The position numbers and the translations under genes are program-made. From an uncultured Pelagibacteraceae bacterium (lineage in GTDB: Bacteria; Pseudomonadota; Alphaproteobacteria; Pelagibacterales; Pelagibacteraceae): a stretch of DNA of 39,779 bases. Below the pieces are notes generated by a model. It did no database searches. It saw only the letters and a list, made by a program, of their open reading frames with translations, and was not told the origin of the DNA. Shown piece by piece: positions 24,580 to 32,652 of the stretch (positions are counted from its first letter, which is position 1; every line of letters starts with the position of its first letter). The stretch spans positions 1 to 39,779 of the forward strand of contig CACKKE010000005.1 in the NCBI GenBank assembly GCA_902600635.1, in the 5' to 3' direction.

Positions 24580-26060
24580 GATAGTTTGAGTTTATTTTTT
24601 TTAATTTTACCTGTTTTTGTAATTTCAAAATTTTTTTTATAAATAAACTTACTAGGTTTGTAATCCTTTGGAAGATTTTTGTCACATATTTTCATCAAAT
24701 TGTTCTCGAATATTTTTTTATTAATCTTTTTTGAAGTATTGTAAAAAATAACAATATCTTCACCATATAACTGATTTTTCATACCAACAACAGCAACTTG
24801 CTTGATGTTATCAACGCTATATATTAGGTTTTCAATTTTAATAGGATATATATTTTTTCCACCTTTTATAATTATATCCTTATCTCTTCCAATTATTTTT
24901 AAATATCTATTTTTAATTAATTCTCCTATATCTCCTGTATCTCTCCAATTATTCAAACGTTTAATCGTTTTTAATTTTTCCAATTCATATACTCCTAGGT
25001 TGGGAGAATTAGTTTTAATAAAAATTTTTTTTTTTTTGGATATCAAAATTTTGACATTAGGCAAAATTCTCCCTGATGTGTCATATCTTTTACTTTCATC
25101 ATCACATGAAATAAAAAGATCTTCAGTTGTTCCATAACTTTCATAAACTTTATTTAAAAAAAATTTTTTAAAGAATATTTTTTGATTTTTTGGCAATTGA
25201 GCTGTGCCAATAAATATCTTCTCCAAATATTTTTTTACATATGACTTTACGCCAGGATACCTATTTAATTTAATTATCAAACTTAACATAGTTGGGGACG
25301 TCCAAAAGTAATTTACTTTATTATCAATAGCTTTTTCCCAAAAGGTTAAGCCAGATAATGAATTAAATTTTTCAAATAAAATTATTTTCCCACCAGCCAA
25401 AAAGGGTGAAATTATTGTATTTAAAATTCCAGCCATATAGTTCATTGAAAAAAAATGTGCCATCACACACTTATTATTAATCTTATTAAATTTGTTAAAA
25501 TTTTCAGCTGAGTTTATTAGACTTTTCAAATTATGCACAATACCCTTCGGTATTCCAGTCGTACCAGATGTTAGAATAGTTAGAAATGGTAAATTAAAGT
25601 CAATTTTTAATTCTTTTAAAATTTTTGCTAAATTTTCAAATTTCAGATCTTGTATTTTATCTAGATTAAAAAAAAATTTTCTATCTTTTATAATATAATG
25701 AGATCCTTCATAATATTTATTTTTTGAAATAATATTTATATTTCTTTTATCAACAAAAATATAATTTAAATTAAATTTTTTAATCAATTTTTTTAAATTT
25801 TTTGGATTTTCTAGATCATCAAATAATATTAAGTGATAGTTATTTATCATTGATGAAAAAAAAAATATAAATTTTAAAAGAGTATTGTTTGTTATTACTA
25901 TGATCTTTGTCTTTTTTTTTATCCCAATTTTCCTTAAATATTTTGATAGCCCGTATGCTTTAGAAAATAAATCTTTATAATCTAAGCTCTTATTAGAATA
26001 TAAATCACAAACAATAGATCTATTTAAATTTGAGATAAATGCATCAGTTATCCTGTTCAT
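24576..26060 (-). CDS. AMP-forming acyl-CoA/acyl-ACP ligase
   Basis: 494 aa. ANL-superfamily motifs are complete: TILTSGTTGIPKGIVHN (A3, about residues 160-176), YESYGTTEDL (A5), WRDTGDIGELI (A7), IIGRDKDIIIKGGKNIYP (A8) and TKTGKIKKNKLKL with the catalytic Lys (A10). It activates a carboxylic acid as the adenylate and passes it to a thiol. With an ACP gene in the same operon, ACP loading is more likely than CoA. It overlaps the aldolase gene by 17 nt. Confidence 0.85.
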   Translation of the reverse strand: MNRITDAFISNLNRSIVCDLYSNKSLDYKDLFSKAYGLSKYLRKIGIKKKTKIIVITNNTLLKFIFFFSSMINNYHLILFDDLENPKNLKKLIKKFNLNYIFVDKRNINIISKNKYYEGSHYIIKDRKFFFNLDKIQDLKFENLAKILKELKIDFNLPFLTILTSGTTGIPKGIVHNLKSLINSAENFNKFNKINNKCVMAHFFSMNYMAGILNTIISPFLAGGKIILFEKFNSLSGLTFWEKAIDNKVNYFWTSPTMLSLIIKLNRYPGVKSYVKKYLEKIFIGTAQLPKNQKIFFKKFFLNKVYESYGTTEDLFISCDDESKRYDTSGRILPNVKILISKKKKIFIKTNSPNLGVYELEKLKTIKRLNNWRDTGDIGELIKNRYLKIIGRDKDIIIKGGKNIYPIKIENLIYSVDNIKQVAVVGMKNQLYGEDIVIFYNTSKKINKKIFENNLMKICDKNLPKDYKPSKFIYKKNFEITKTGKIKKNKLKLS

Positions 26061-27144
26061 TTACAACATATCTTTTAAAATTATAATTATTTTGAGTTAA
26101 ATTTCTTTTTTTTAATTTCTTTAATTTTTTTGCAATTTTTTGAGCAAGTTCTTTTGTTACATGAGATTTTTCTTTTGCTGATACAGCTATAATTAACTCT
26201 TTGGGATCAAGATTAAATTTATTTGAAACTTCATCTATTACAGGCATATAGGATGAATGAAACTGAGAATAACCAGAAATAATATCTAAAGATTTTGTTT
26301 TGCCTGGACTACTCATTAACGGAATAATATACTTTTCAGAGATTTTAAGTAGTTTTAAAGGATCAATTTTAAGTTTAAAACCATATCTCATTAATAAAAA
26401 AATTAAAGTTTCAAAGCTAGCATTACCGGCACTTCTTCCTAAGCCTTGCAAAGAGATATCAATTATTTTTGCTCCTTCAGATATACACAACAAAGAATTA
26501 AAATTGGACAAAGATAAATTATCGTGACCATGAAATCCAAAATGTATATTATTGTTTTTTTTTAAAATTTGTACGTATTGATTTAGTTCATGTGGCAACA
26601 TTCCCCCAGCTGAGTCTACGATATAAACTAAATCTGCTCCAATTTTATTGACAAATTTAGATGCTTTAAGAAAAGTAACAGGACTTGATGCATATGATTT
26701 CATAAAATTCACTGCAACAAACATAGAGTTTTCTTTTGCTATTTTAATATACTTTTCAGTTTCTTTATAATCTTCTATGTTTACTCCAATTCGAATAAAA
26801 TCCATTTTATACTTGGCTGCTTTAAAAATATCTTTTGTTGAGCCAATCCCCGGGATAAAAAACATACCCCATTTTGATTTAACACAACTTTCTGATGCAG
26901 CTTGCATATATTCTTCATCTTTTGCTGCTGCCTTTGGAAATTTGTTGGTTGAGGCGCCTAATCCTATACCATGACCAACTTCAATGAAATCCACTCCAAC
27001 TTCATCTAGAGCTGAAACAATATTTTTTGTATCTAATTTAGAAAAATTAAAATTAATTACATAACTTCCATCTCGAAGAGTACAATCTAAAAATTTAAAA
27101 TTTTTTTTTAAAGATTTAAGTTTTTTATTAGGGAATAGATTCAC
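26044..27144 (-). CDS. HMGL-like (DRE-TIM) aldolase, 4-hydroxy-2-oxoacid aldolase type
   Basis: 366 aa from a GTG start; no ATG lies near the expected N terminus. FLDCTLRDGSY (near residue 19) supplies the metal-binding Asp and the Arg of the DRE-TIM fold. FIEVGHGIGLGAS, YIVDSAGGMLP, HFGFHGHDNLSLSN (HxH metal site) and SLQGLGRSAGNAS follow, as in 4-hydroxy-2-oxovalerate aldolases. Such enzymes join pyruvate to an aldehyde, or cleave the product. No partner acylating aldehyde dehydrogenase is present, so synthesis rather than aromatic breakdown is likely. It opens the operon that leads to the ACP, so it may build the carbon skeleton of an acyl group. Confidence 0.8.
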   Translation of the reverse strand: MNLFPNKKLKSLKKNFKFLDCTLRDGSYVINFNFSKLDTKNIVSALDEVGVDFIEVGHGIGLGASTNKFPKAAAKDEEYMQAASESCVKSKWGMFFIPGIGSTKDIFKAAKYKMDFIRIGVNIEDYKETEKYIKIAKENSMFVAVNFMKSYASSPVTFLKASKFVNKIGADLVYIVDSAGGMLPHELNQYVQILKKNNNIHFGFHGHDNLSLSNFNSLLCISEGAKIIDISLQGLGRSAGNASFETLIFLLMRYGFKLKIDPLKLLKISEKYIIPLMSSPGKTKSLDIISGYSQFHSSYMPVIDEVSNKFNLDPKELIIAVSAKEKSHVTKELAQKIAKKLKKLKKRNLTQNNYNFKRYVVNEQDN

Positions 27145-27161
27145 TTTATAAATATAATATA

Positions 27162-27189
27162 TTGATATTTTTTGTTATTATTGTATTTA
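27162..27189 (+). promoter_or_regulatory. Possible promoter before the methyltransferase gene
   Basis: TTGATA (27162-27167) and TATTTA (27184-27189) are 16 bases apart, 12 bases before the preferred ATG at 27202. It sits in the 57-bp gap between divergent genes. In DNA this AT-rich such matches are common, so support is weak. Confidence 0.25.
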
Positions 27190-27201
27190 TACCAGCATAT
27201 T

Positions 27202-27885
27202 ATGGCTGATGTAAACGTTTGGAGCAAAAAAAATATAACTTATAACTCTTTACTTCCTCATTATCCAATTACCTCCTTTTTGAGGCTAGTTTTTACAGAA
27301 ACAAACAAATACTCAGATAATCTTAAAAAGATAAACTCACAAACTAGAGTTTTAGATATTGGAACATATTACTTAAATAATCTCCTTCCTTTCAATGATC
27401 GTAAATGTAAATTATATGGCACCGAAAGCACTGATGATGCTGTAATTTTGTCAAAAAAGCTAGCCAAAAAATTTAAATTAAAATGCAAAATCAATAAAGG
27501 TGTTAATACAAAAATTAATTACAAGAATAATTTTTTTGATTTTTGTTTATCAATTAGTACACTTCACTATGAAGAGGACCTAAAAGATATTAATAAAGCA
27601 TTAAAAGAGATGCATAGAGTATTAAAACCAGGTGGTTGTTTAATTGTTGAAACTGTTGCTCCAGGGCATTATTTCAAAAAAATGTCAAAAAAAATTAAAA
27701 GAAATATTTATGTACAGAAAGATAAAACCGACATCAGGTATGGAAATAAATTTTTCTTTTTTGAAAATGAAAACCAGATAAAAAGAATTTTTGGAAGATA
27801 TTTTAAAAAGATTGAAATTGCCAAAATTACTGAAGATTATCCTAATAGAAAATTTTGTTTTTTCGATATTAAGTGCTTCAAATAG
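27202..27885 (+). CDS. Class I SAM-dependent methyltransferase
   Basis: 227 aa from ATG 27202; the track start at 27172 is a TTG with a Leu/Tyr-rich lead that seems unlikely. RVLDIGTYYLNN is a relaxed motif I, FDFCLSISTLHYEEDLKDI the motif II region, and ALKEMHRVLKPGGCLIVETVAPG the usual Methyltransf_11 end. The motif I glycine cluster (normally GxGxG) is reduced to a single Gly, which is odd. It is monocistronic, between the aldolase operon and the opposing GNAT gene, with one base between its stop and the latter's. The acceptor is unknown; a sugar or acyl group is likely. Confidence 0.75.
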   Translation: MADVNVWSKKNITYNSLLPHYPITSFLRLVFTETNKYSDNLKKINSQTRVLDIGTYYLNNLLPFNDRKCKLYGTESTDDAVILSKKLAKKFKLKCKINKGVNTKINYKNNFFDFCLSISTLHYEEDLKDINKALKEMHRVLKPGGCLIVETVAPGHYFKKMSKKIKRNIYVQKDKTDIRYGNKFFFFENENQIKRIFGRYFKKIEIAKITEDYPNRKFCFFDIKCFK

Positions 27886-27886
27886 A

Positions 27887-28516
27887 TTATTTTTTCGACA
27901 ATTTTTTTGTCAATTTTGAAATATTTGAATCTTCTTTATAAATTTGTGCCATTGTTTTTGCAGTTTCATTTGGAGCATATTTAAATGCAATTTTTAATAT
28001 ATCCATCCAATTGGAATTATTTTTTTTTCTTATTTTTTCAATTTTTTGAATTAATTTTAAGTAATTAAATTTATTTAGTTCTTTTTTCATAAATATTTTA
28101 TCTTTTTCAATCTTATATATTTTATAATTCAATCCTCTAAATAATGATATAGAATTTTTATTGTATCTATTAACATTTGCATAAATAGATCTTATGTTTT
28201 TTTGAACCTCAATCTCAACATATCTTAACGCTAGTTTTGCTATTCCAAAATTTTGCCAATTTTTTAAAACTGCTATCGAGACAAAATTTTTAAATTCAAT
28301 TTTTTGAACTCTTACATATCCTACTTGTTTTTTTTTAACTGAAATAATGTATAAAAAAAAATCTTTTCTTAAATGATTTTGTTTAAACCATTTATAATGC
28401 TCTAAATATGGTATTTTTTTTTTATCAGTTGAAAATTTTCTTGAAATATTTTGATTTCTAACTTTTAGTATAAATTGAATATTTTTTTTTGTTGCTTTTT
28501 TAATTTTGATTATCAT
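27887..28516 (-). CDS. GNAT acetyltransferase with helical tail (PseH candidate)
   Basis: 209 aa. The first about 140 residues are a GNAT domain: IKKATKKNIQFILKVRNQNISRKF, a basic HYKWFKQNH, QVGYVRV, VSIAVLKNWQNFGIAKLALRYVE (acyl-CoA site) and NVNRYNKNSISLFRGLNY. PseH enzymes, which acetylate UDP-4-amino-4,6-dideoxy-AltNAc, share this start and HxxWF motif. A tail of about 60 residues (NSNWMDILKIAFKYAPNETA...) appears to form extra helices. It diverges from the pseI-pseC-pseB operon with a 25-bp gap, which supports the PseH role. Confidence 0.65.
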   Translation of the reverse strand: MIIKIKKATKKNIQFILKVRNQNISRKFSTDKKKIPYLEHYKWFKQNHLRKDFFLYIISVKKKQVGYVRVQKIEFKNFVSIAVLKNWQNFGIAKLALRYVEIEVQKNIRSIYANVNRYNKNSISLFRGLNYKIYKIEKDKIFMKKELNKFNYLKLIQKIEKIRKKNNSNWMDILKIAFKYAPNETAKTMAQIYKEDSNISKLTKKLSKK

Positions 28517-28541
28517 AAATAGTTGTCTAATAATAATTCAA

Positions 28542-29579
28542 ATGTTCGATAAAAAAAATAATAAACCCTTTTTAATTGCAGAAATATCTTCCAATCATAA
28601 TGGAAAGATTAATAACGCAAAAAAACTGATAGATTTAGCTAAAATTTCAGGGGCAAACGCTGTAAAACTTCAAACATTTACTCCAGAAAAAATGTCTTTA
28701 AAAATAAAGTCTGATCTTTTTAAAATTAAAGAGGGTAATTGGAAAAATTATTATTTATATGAATTATATCAAAAAGCTCAAACACCATTAATTTGGCACA
28801 AAACTTTATTTGCTCATGCAAGAAAAAGAAAAATATTAATTTTTAGTACGCCTTTTGATGAAGACTCTGTTGATTTTTTAGAAAAAATAAATTGTCCTAT
28901 GTATAAAATTTCTTCATTTGAAATGACAGATATTCCACTTATTAAAAAAGTTGCATCAACAAAAAAACCGATGATTATATCTACAGGTCTATCAAATCTT
29001 AAAGAAATAGATTACACTTTTTCAATAGCAAAAAAATATGGAGCAAAAAAGATTGCATTACTTTATTGCGTAAGTAATTATCCAGCAAAAACATCAGATT
29101 TCAATCTAAATAACATTAGGATTCTGAAAGAGAGATACAAGTGTACAATAGGATTATCTGATCACTCAAATGATAACGAGATTGCACAAAATGCAATTTC
29201 TTGTGGCGCAGAGATCATTGAGAAGCATGTCGCATTAGAAAATCAGAAATCAGGCTTAGATTTAAATTTTTCAGCAAAAGGTTTAGAGTTAAAAGTTTTT
29301 AGAGAAAAAATTGATAAAGCGTACTCTTTACTTGGTAAAAAATTTTTTTATAGAACTAAGTCTGAATTAAAAAATATAAAATTCAGAAGATCTATATTTG
29401 CTAGAAAAGACATTGAAAAAAATGAAAAGTTTTGTTCAAAAAATATTGTCAGAGTACGTCCGGGTTTTGGGTTACCTCCTATTTACTATGAAAAACTTCT
29501 AAATAAAAAAAGTCCTTTTAAAATTAAGAAGGGACAACCTCTAAAAAATATTATTTTAAAAAAATTAAAGATAAAGTGA
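28542..29579 (+). CDS. pseI: Pseudaminic acid synthase (PseI)
   Basis: 345 aa from ATG 28542; the track start at 28506 is a TTG. FLIAEISSNHNGK opens the NeuB-type barrel. LYELYQKAQTPLIWHKTLF and LIFSTPFDEDSVDFLE, followed by YKISSFEMTDIPLI, are the PseI-type versions, distinct from the NeuB at 11952. Metal His residues are in IGLSDHS and IIEKHVA. A SAF domain (RRSIFARKDI...VRVRPGFGLPP) ends the protein. It condenses 6-deoxy-AltdiNAc with phosphoenolpyruvate. The stop overlaps the pseC GTG start by 4 nt. Confidence 0.9.
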   Translation: MFDKKNNKPFLIAEISSNHNGKINNAKKLIDLAKISGANAVKLQTFTPEKMSLKIKSDLFKIKEGNWKNYYLYELYQKAQTPLIWHKTLFAHARKRKILIFSTPFDEDSVDFLEKINCPMYKISSFEMTDIPLIKKVASTKKPMIISTGLSNLKEIDYTFSIAKKYGAKKIALLYCVSNYPAKTSDFNLNNIRILKERYKCTIGLSDHSNDNEIAQNAISCGAEIIEKHVALENQKSGLDLNFSAKGLELKVFREKIDKAYSLLGKKFFYRTKSELKNIKFRRSIFARKDIEKNEKFCSKNIVRVRPGFGLPPIYYEKLLNKKSPFKIKKGQPLKNIILKKLKIK

Positions 29580-30760
29580 AAAAATTTTATAAAATAGACT
29601 ACGGAAAACAAAATATAATTTCATCTGATGTAGGAGCTGTTTCATCCTCTCTTAAACACCAGAATTTAACTAATGGTCAAATTATCAAAAAATTAGAATC
29701 AAAACTAAAAAAATATTTTTCCGTGAAAGATGCAATCGTTTGCAGTAGTGGGACTGCAGCAATTCATCTAGCCTTAATGTCGATTGATTTAAAAAAAAAC
29801 GATGTGGTAATAATGCCAGCTATAAATTTTATTTCCTCATATAATGTTTGTAAATTGATGGGGGCCAAAATTATTTTGGCTGATGTTGACAAATTCACAG
29901 GTCAAATCACTCCATCATCAATAGAAAAGATTTTAAAAAAAAAGAAATTAAAAAAAATAAAAGCAATAATTACAATGTATATGGGTGGTTTCCCAGAAAA
30001 TGTAAGAGATTTTTTTAAATTAAAAAAAAAATTGAATTGCTATCTAATCGAAGACTCTTGTCACGCATTTGGAGCAGAGATAAAACACTCATCTAAATCA
30101 TATAAAATTGGATCTTGTAAATTCAGTGATATATCAACTTTTTCAATGCACCCTGTAAAAACAATCACCTCAGGCGAAGGAGGAATTGTTACAGCAAATA
30201 ATAAAAATTTAACTAAAAAAATTAGATTATTACGTTCTCATGGTCTTTACAGATCTGAAAAATACTATTGGAAATACTATTCAAGATATGAGGGGCTAAA
30301 TTATAGACTTAGTGAAATTAATTGTGCTTTAGCGTTAAATCAGTTGTATAGAATAAATAAATTTATAAAAACTAGAAAAAGAATATTTAGGATTTATAAA
30401 AGAAAATTGTCAAAATATAATGATTATATTCAGTTTCCCCCTTATAATAATCAAATTAGCTCTTCTTACCATCTCAACATCGTGCATTTGAATTTTAATA
30501 ATATCAAAGGAAATAAAGATAATTTTATAAAGTATTTAAATAAACATAACATTTATCCTCAATATCACTACACGCCTATTTACAGACTAAAAAATATGAA
30601 AAGGTTTGGTATTCAAAATTACTCCGGATGTGAGAAATATTTTAATTCAGCAATTTCCTTGCCTATCTATGTAAATTTAAATGATAAAATGCTTTCATTT
30701 GTGATAAAAAAAATTATTAACTACTTAGATAAATTTAAAAAAAATAATGTTCAAAAATAA
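29576..30760 (+). CDS. pseC: UDP-4-amino-sugar aminotransferase (PseC, DegT family)
   Basis: 394 aa from a GTG inside a GTGA overlap. LTNGQIIKKLESKL, IVCSSGTAAIHLAL, IEDSCHAFGAEI (PLP-binding Asp and His) and FSMHPVKTITSGEGGIV, with the PLP Lys, are DegT/DnrJ/EryC1 motifs in the order of PseC. YSRYEGLNYRLSEINCALAL completes the family pattern. The enzyme aminates the 4-keto sugar made by PseB. The GTG start may reduce its yield relative to PseI. Confidence 0.9.
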   Translation: MKKFYKIDYGKQNIISSDVGAVSSSLKHQNLTNGQIIKKLESKLKKYFSVKDAIVCSSGTAAIHLALMSIDLKKNDVVIMPAINFISSYNVCKLMGAKIILADVDKFTGQITPSSIEKILKKKKLKKIKAIITMYMGGFPENVRDFFKLKKKLNCYLIEDSCHAFGAEIKHSSKSYKIGSCKFSDISTFSMHPVKTITSGEGGIVTANNKNLTKKIRLLRSHGLYRSEKYYWKYYSRYEGLNYRLSEINCALALNQLYRINKFIKTRKRIFRIYKRKLSKYNDYIQFPPYNNQISSSYHLNIVHLNFNNIKGNKDNFIKYLNKHNIYPQYHYTPIYRLKNMKRFGIQNYSGCEKYFNSAISLPIYVNLNDKMLSFVIKKIINYLDKFKKNNVQK

Positions 30761-31757
30761 AACAATATTAGTTACTGGTGGAACTGGTAGTTTTGGTAAG
30801 GCATTAATATCTAATATAATTTCTAAATACTCTAATTTTAAAAAGTTAATAGTATTTAGTAGAGACGAGTTGAAACAACATGAAATGCTTCAAAACAAAA
30901 TTTATCAACATAAAAATTTAAGAATGATCTTGGGTGATATTAGGGATTTCAGAAGTATTAAAAGAGCACTCCAGACCGTTGATATAATTATACACGCGGC
31001 AGCACTTAAACAAGTGCCTACAGCAGAATATAATCCATTTCAATTCATCCAAACAAATGTAATTGGTTCTCAAAATCTCATTGAGGCAGCATTAGACACT
31101 AATGTAAGTCAAGTCGTGGCATTGTCTACTGACAAAGCTTCATCTCCAATTAATTTATATGGTGCCACAAAATTATGCTTAGAAAAATTATTTGTTTCTG
31201 CGAACAATATAAAAGGAAAGAAGAAAATCAATTTTTCGGTTGTGCGATATGGTAATGTTATTGGAAGCAGAGGTTCAGTGATTCCTTTTTTTCTAAAAAG
31301 ATTTAAGAATGACAAAATATTAACTGTCACAGATCCAAAAATGACAAGATTTAACATTAATCTAAATCAAGCTGTCAACTTGGTTTATAATTCACTTAAA
31401 TATAGTAATTCTGGGGAAATTTTTGTGCCGAAAATTCCAAGTTTTAAAATTACAGATTTAGTCAAAGCAATAACAAATAATAATAAATTTAAAATTGTTG
31501 GCATCAGACCTGGTGAAAAATTACATGAGGAGCTTGTAAGTATTTATGAAGGATATTCAACTGTTGAGTTTAAAGATTACTATGCAATTCTTCCGTCGAA
31601 CAATAAAAACGAAATAAATGCTTATTGTAAAAAAACTAAAGCCAAAAAAGTTGGAAATAATTTTTGTTACACAAGCGATAAGAATCCAGATTTTTTAAAT
31701 GTAAATGATCTAAAAAAGATAATCAAAAAAGAATTGCCAAATATGACTGATGCTTAA
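30747..31757 (+). CDS. pseB: UDP-GlcNAc 4,6-dehydratase, inverting (PseB)
   Basis: 336 aa. ILVTGGTGSFGKAL is the NAD(P)-binding motif. FSRDELKQHEM, MILGDIRDF, IIHAAALKQVPTAEYNP, LSTDKASSPINLYGATK (catalytic Asp-Lys and Tyr-Lys) and VRYGNVIGSRGSVIP are typical of PseB and not of LegB. It makes UDP-2-acetamido-2,6-dideoxy-L-arabino-hexos-4-ulose, the first step to pseudaminic acid. The ATG lies 14 nt inside pseC. The order pseI-pseC-pseB is reversed relative to the pathway. Confidence 0.92.
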   Translation: MFKNKTILVTGGTGSFGKALISNIISKYSNFKKLIVFSRDELKQHEMLQNKIYQHKNLRMILGDIRDFRSIKRALQTVDIIIHAAALKQVPTAEYNPFQFIQTNVIGSQNLIEAALDTNVSQVVALSTDKASSPINLYGATKLCLEKLFVSANNIKGKKKINFSVVRYGNVIGSRGSVIPFFLKRFKNDKILTVTDPKMTRFNINLNQAVNLVYNSLKYSNSGEIFVPKIPSFKITDLVKAITNNNKFKIVGIRPGEKLHEELVSIYEGYSTVEFKDYYAILPSNNKNEINAYCKKTKAKKVGNNFCYTSDKNPDFLNVNDLKKIIKKELPNMTDA

Positions 31758-32652
31758 TCAAGCTTATAAAAGAGGATTAATTTTAGGTGCAGCTTCTTTT
31801 AAATCTAATTACGGGCTAGATAAAAAATACAGTCTCAAAAAGAGAGAGTTAATAAAAGTTTTTAATTTCTGTTTAAAAGAGAAAATTGTATACATAGATA
31901 CTTCTAATGATTACAGACTTACTAATTTTTTCAATTATAACAAATCAATTAAAAAATTTAAGATAATACTAAAAATCAACTTTAACTTTCTAGAAAAAAA
32001 AACTCTTAGACAGTTAAAAAATGAAATCTTTTTGTTAGTGCACAATTTTTTATCAAAAAATAAAATAAAAAAATTGCATTGTGTGATGTTACATTCTGAA
32101 AATACAATGATTTCAAAAAACAAAATAAAAATCTATGAAGTTCTTAAATCATTAAAAAAAGCAAAATTGACAAACAAAATAGGGATTTCTAGTTATGACC
32201 TAAAAAAAACAATAAATATTATAAAGAAATTTGATTTTGATATTTTACAATTTCCTTATAACTTATTTGATCAAAGGATTAATAATAAATCTGTTTTAAA
32301 AATATTGAGAAAAAAAAATATTGAATTACATATTCGATCAATTTTTTTACAAGGAATTTTTTTTATTAAATTTGAAAAATTACCTTATTTCTTTTACAAA
32401 TGGAAAAATCACTTTAATTACTTAAAAAAATTTTTAGTAAAAAAAAATGTTAATATTTTAAATTTATGTTTGAGTCATGCTTTTAATCTAGGGTATCATA
32501 ACAAAAAAATAATAATTGGAATTAAGTCTTTTAAACATTTAAATGAAATAGTTAATTCAAAAATAATTAGAGATGTTGTTTTTCCAAAAACAAAAGCGTC
32601 TAAAGAAAGAAATTTGATAATACCTTATTTATGGAAAATAAAAAGAAGATAA
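31750..32652 (+). CDS. Aldo/keto reductase family protein
   Basis: 300 aa. LILGAASFKSNYGL at the N terminus, YIDTSNDYR (Asp and Tyr of the catalytic tetrad), IILKINF (Lys), VMLHSE (His), NKIGISSYDL and ILQFPYNLFDQRI follow AKR order, so all four catalytic residues seem present. AKRs of this kind occur in nonulosonic acid loci next to cytidylyltransferases. The probable task is reduction of a keto sugar, or the reverse oxidation that makes a ketone for the aminotransferase encoded next. It overlaps pseB by 8 nt and the fusion gene by 22 nt. Confidence 0.8.
   Translation: MLNQAYKRGLILGAASFKSNYGLDKKYSLKKRELIKVFNFCLKEKIVYIDTSNDYRLTNFFNYNKSIKKFKIILKINFNFLEKKTLRQLKNEIFLLVHNFLSKNKIKKLHCVMLHSENTMISKNKIKIYEVLKSLKKAKLTNKIGISSYDLKKTINIIKKFDFDILQFPYNLFDQRINNKSVLKILRKKNIELHIRSIFLQGIFFIKFEKLPYFFYKWKNHFNYLKKFLVKKNVNILNLCLSHAFNLGYHNKKIIIGIKSFKHLNEIVNSKIIRDVVFPKTKASKERNLIIPYLWKIKRR

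Noticed and set aside
26044-27144. Considered as part of an aromatic meta-cleavage pathway
   Set aside because: No acylating aldehyde dehydrogenase, hydratase or dioxygenase is nearby; the context is ligase, ACP and GNAT.
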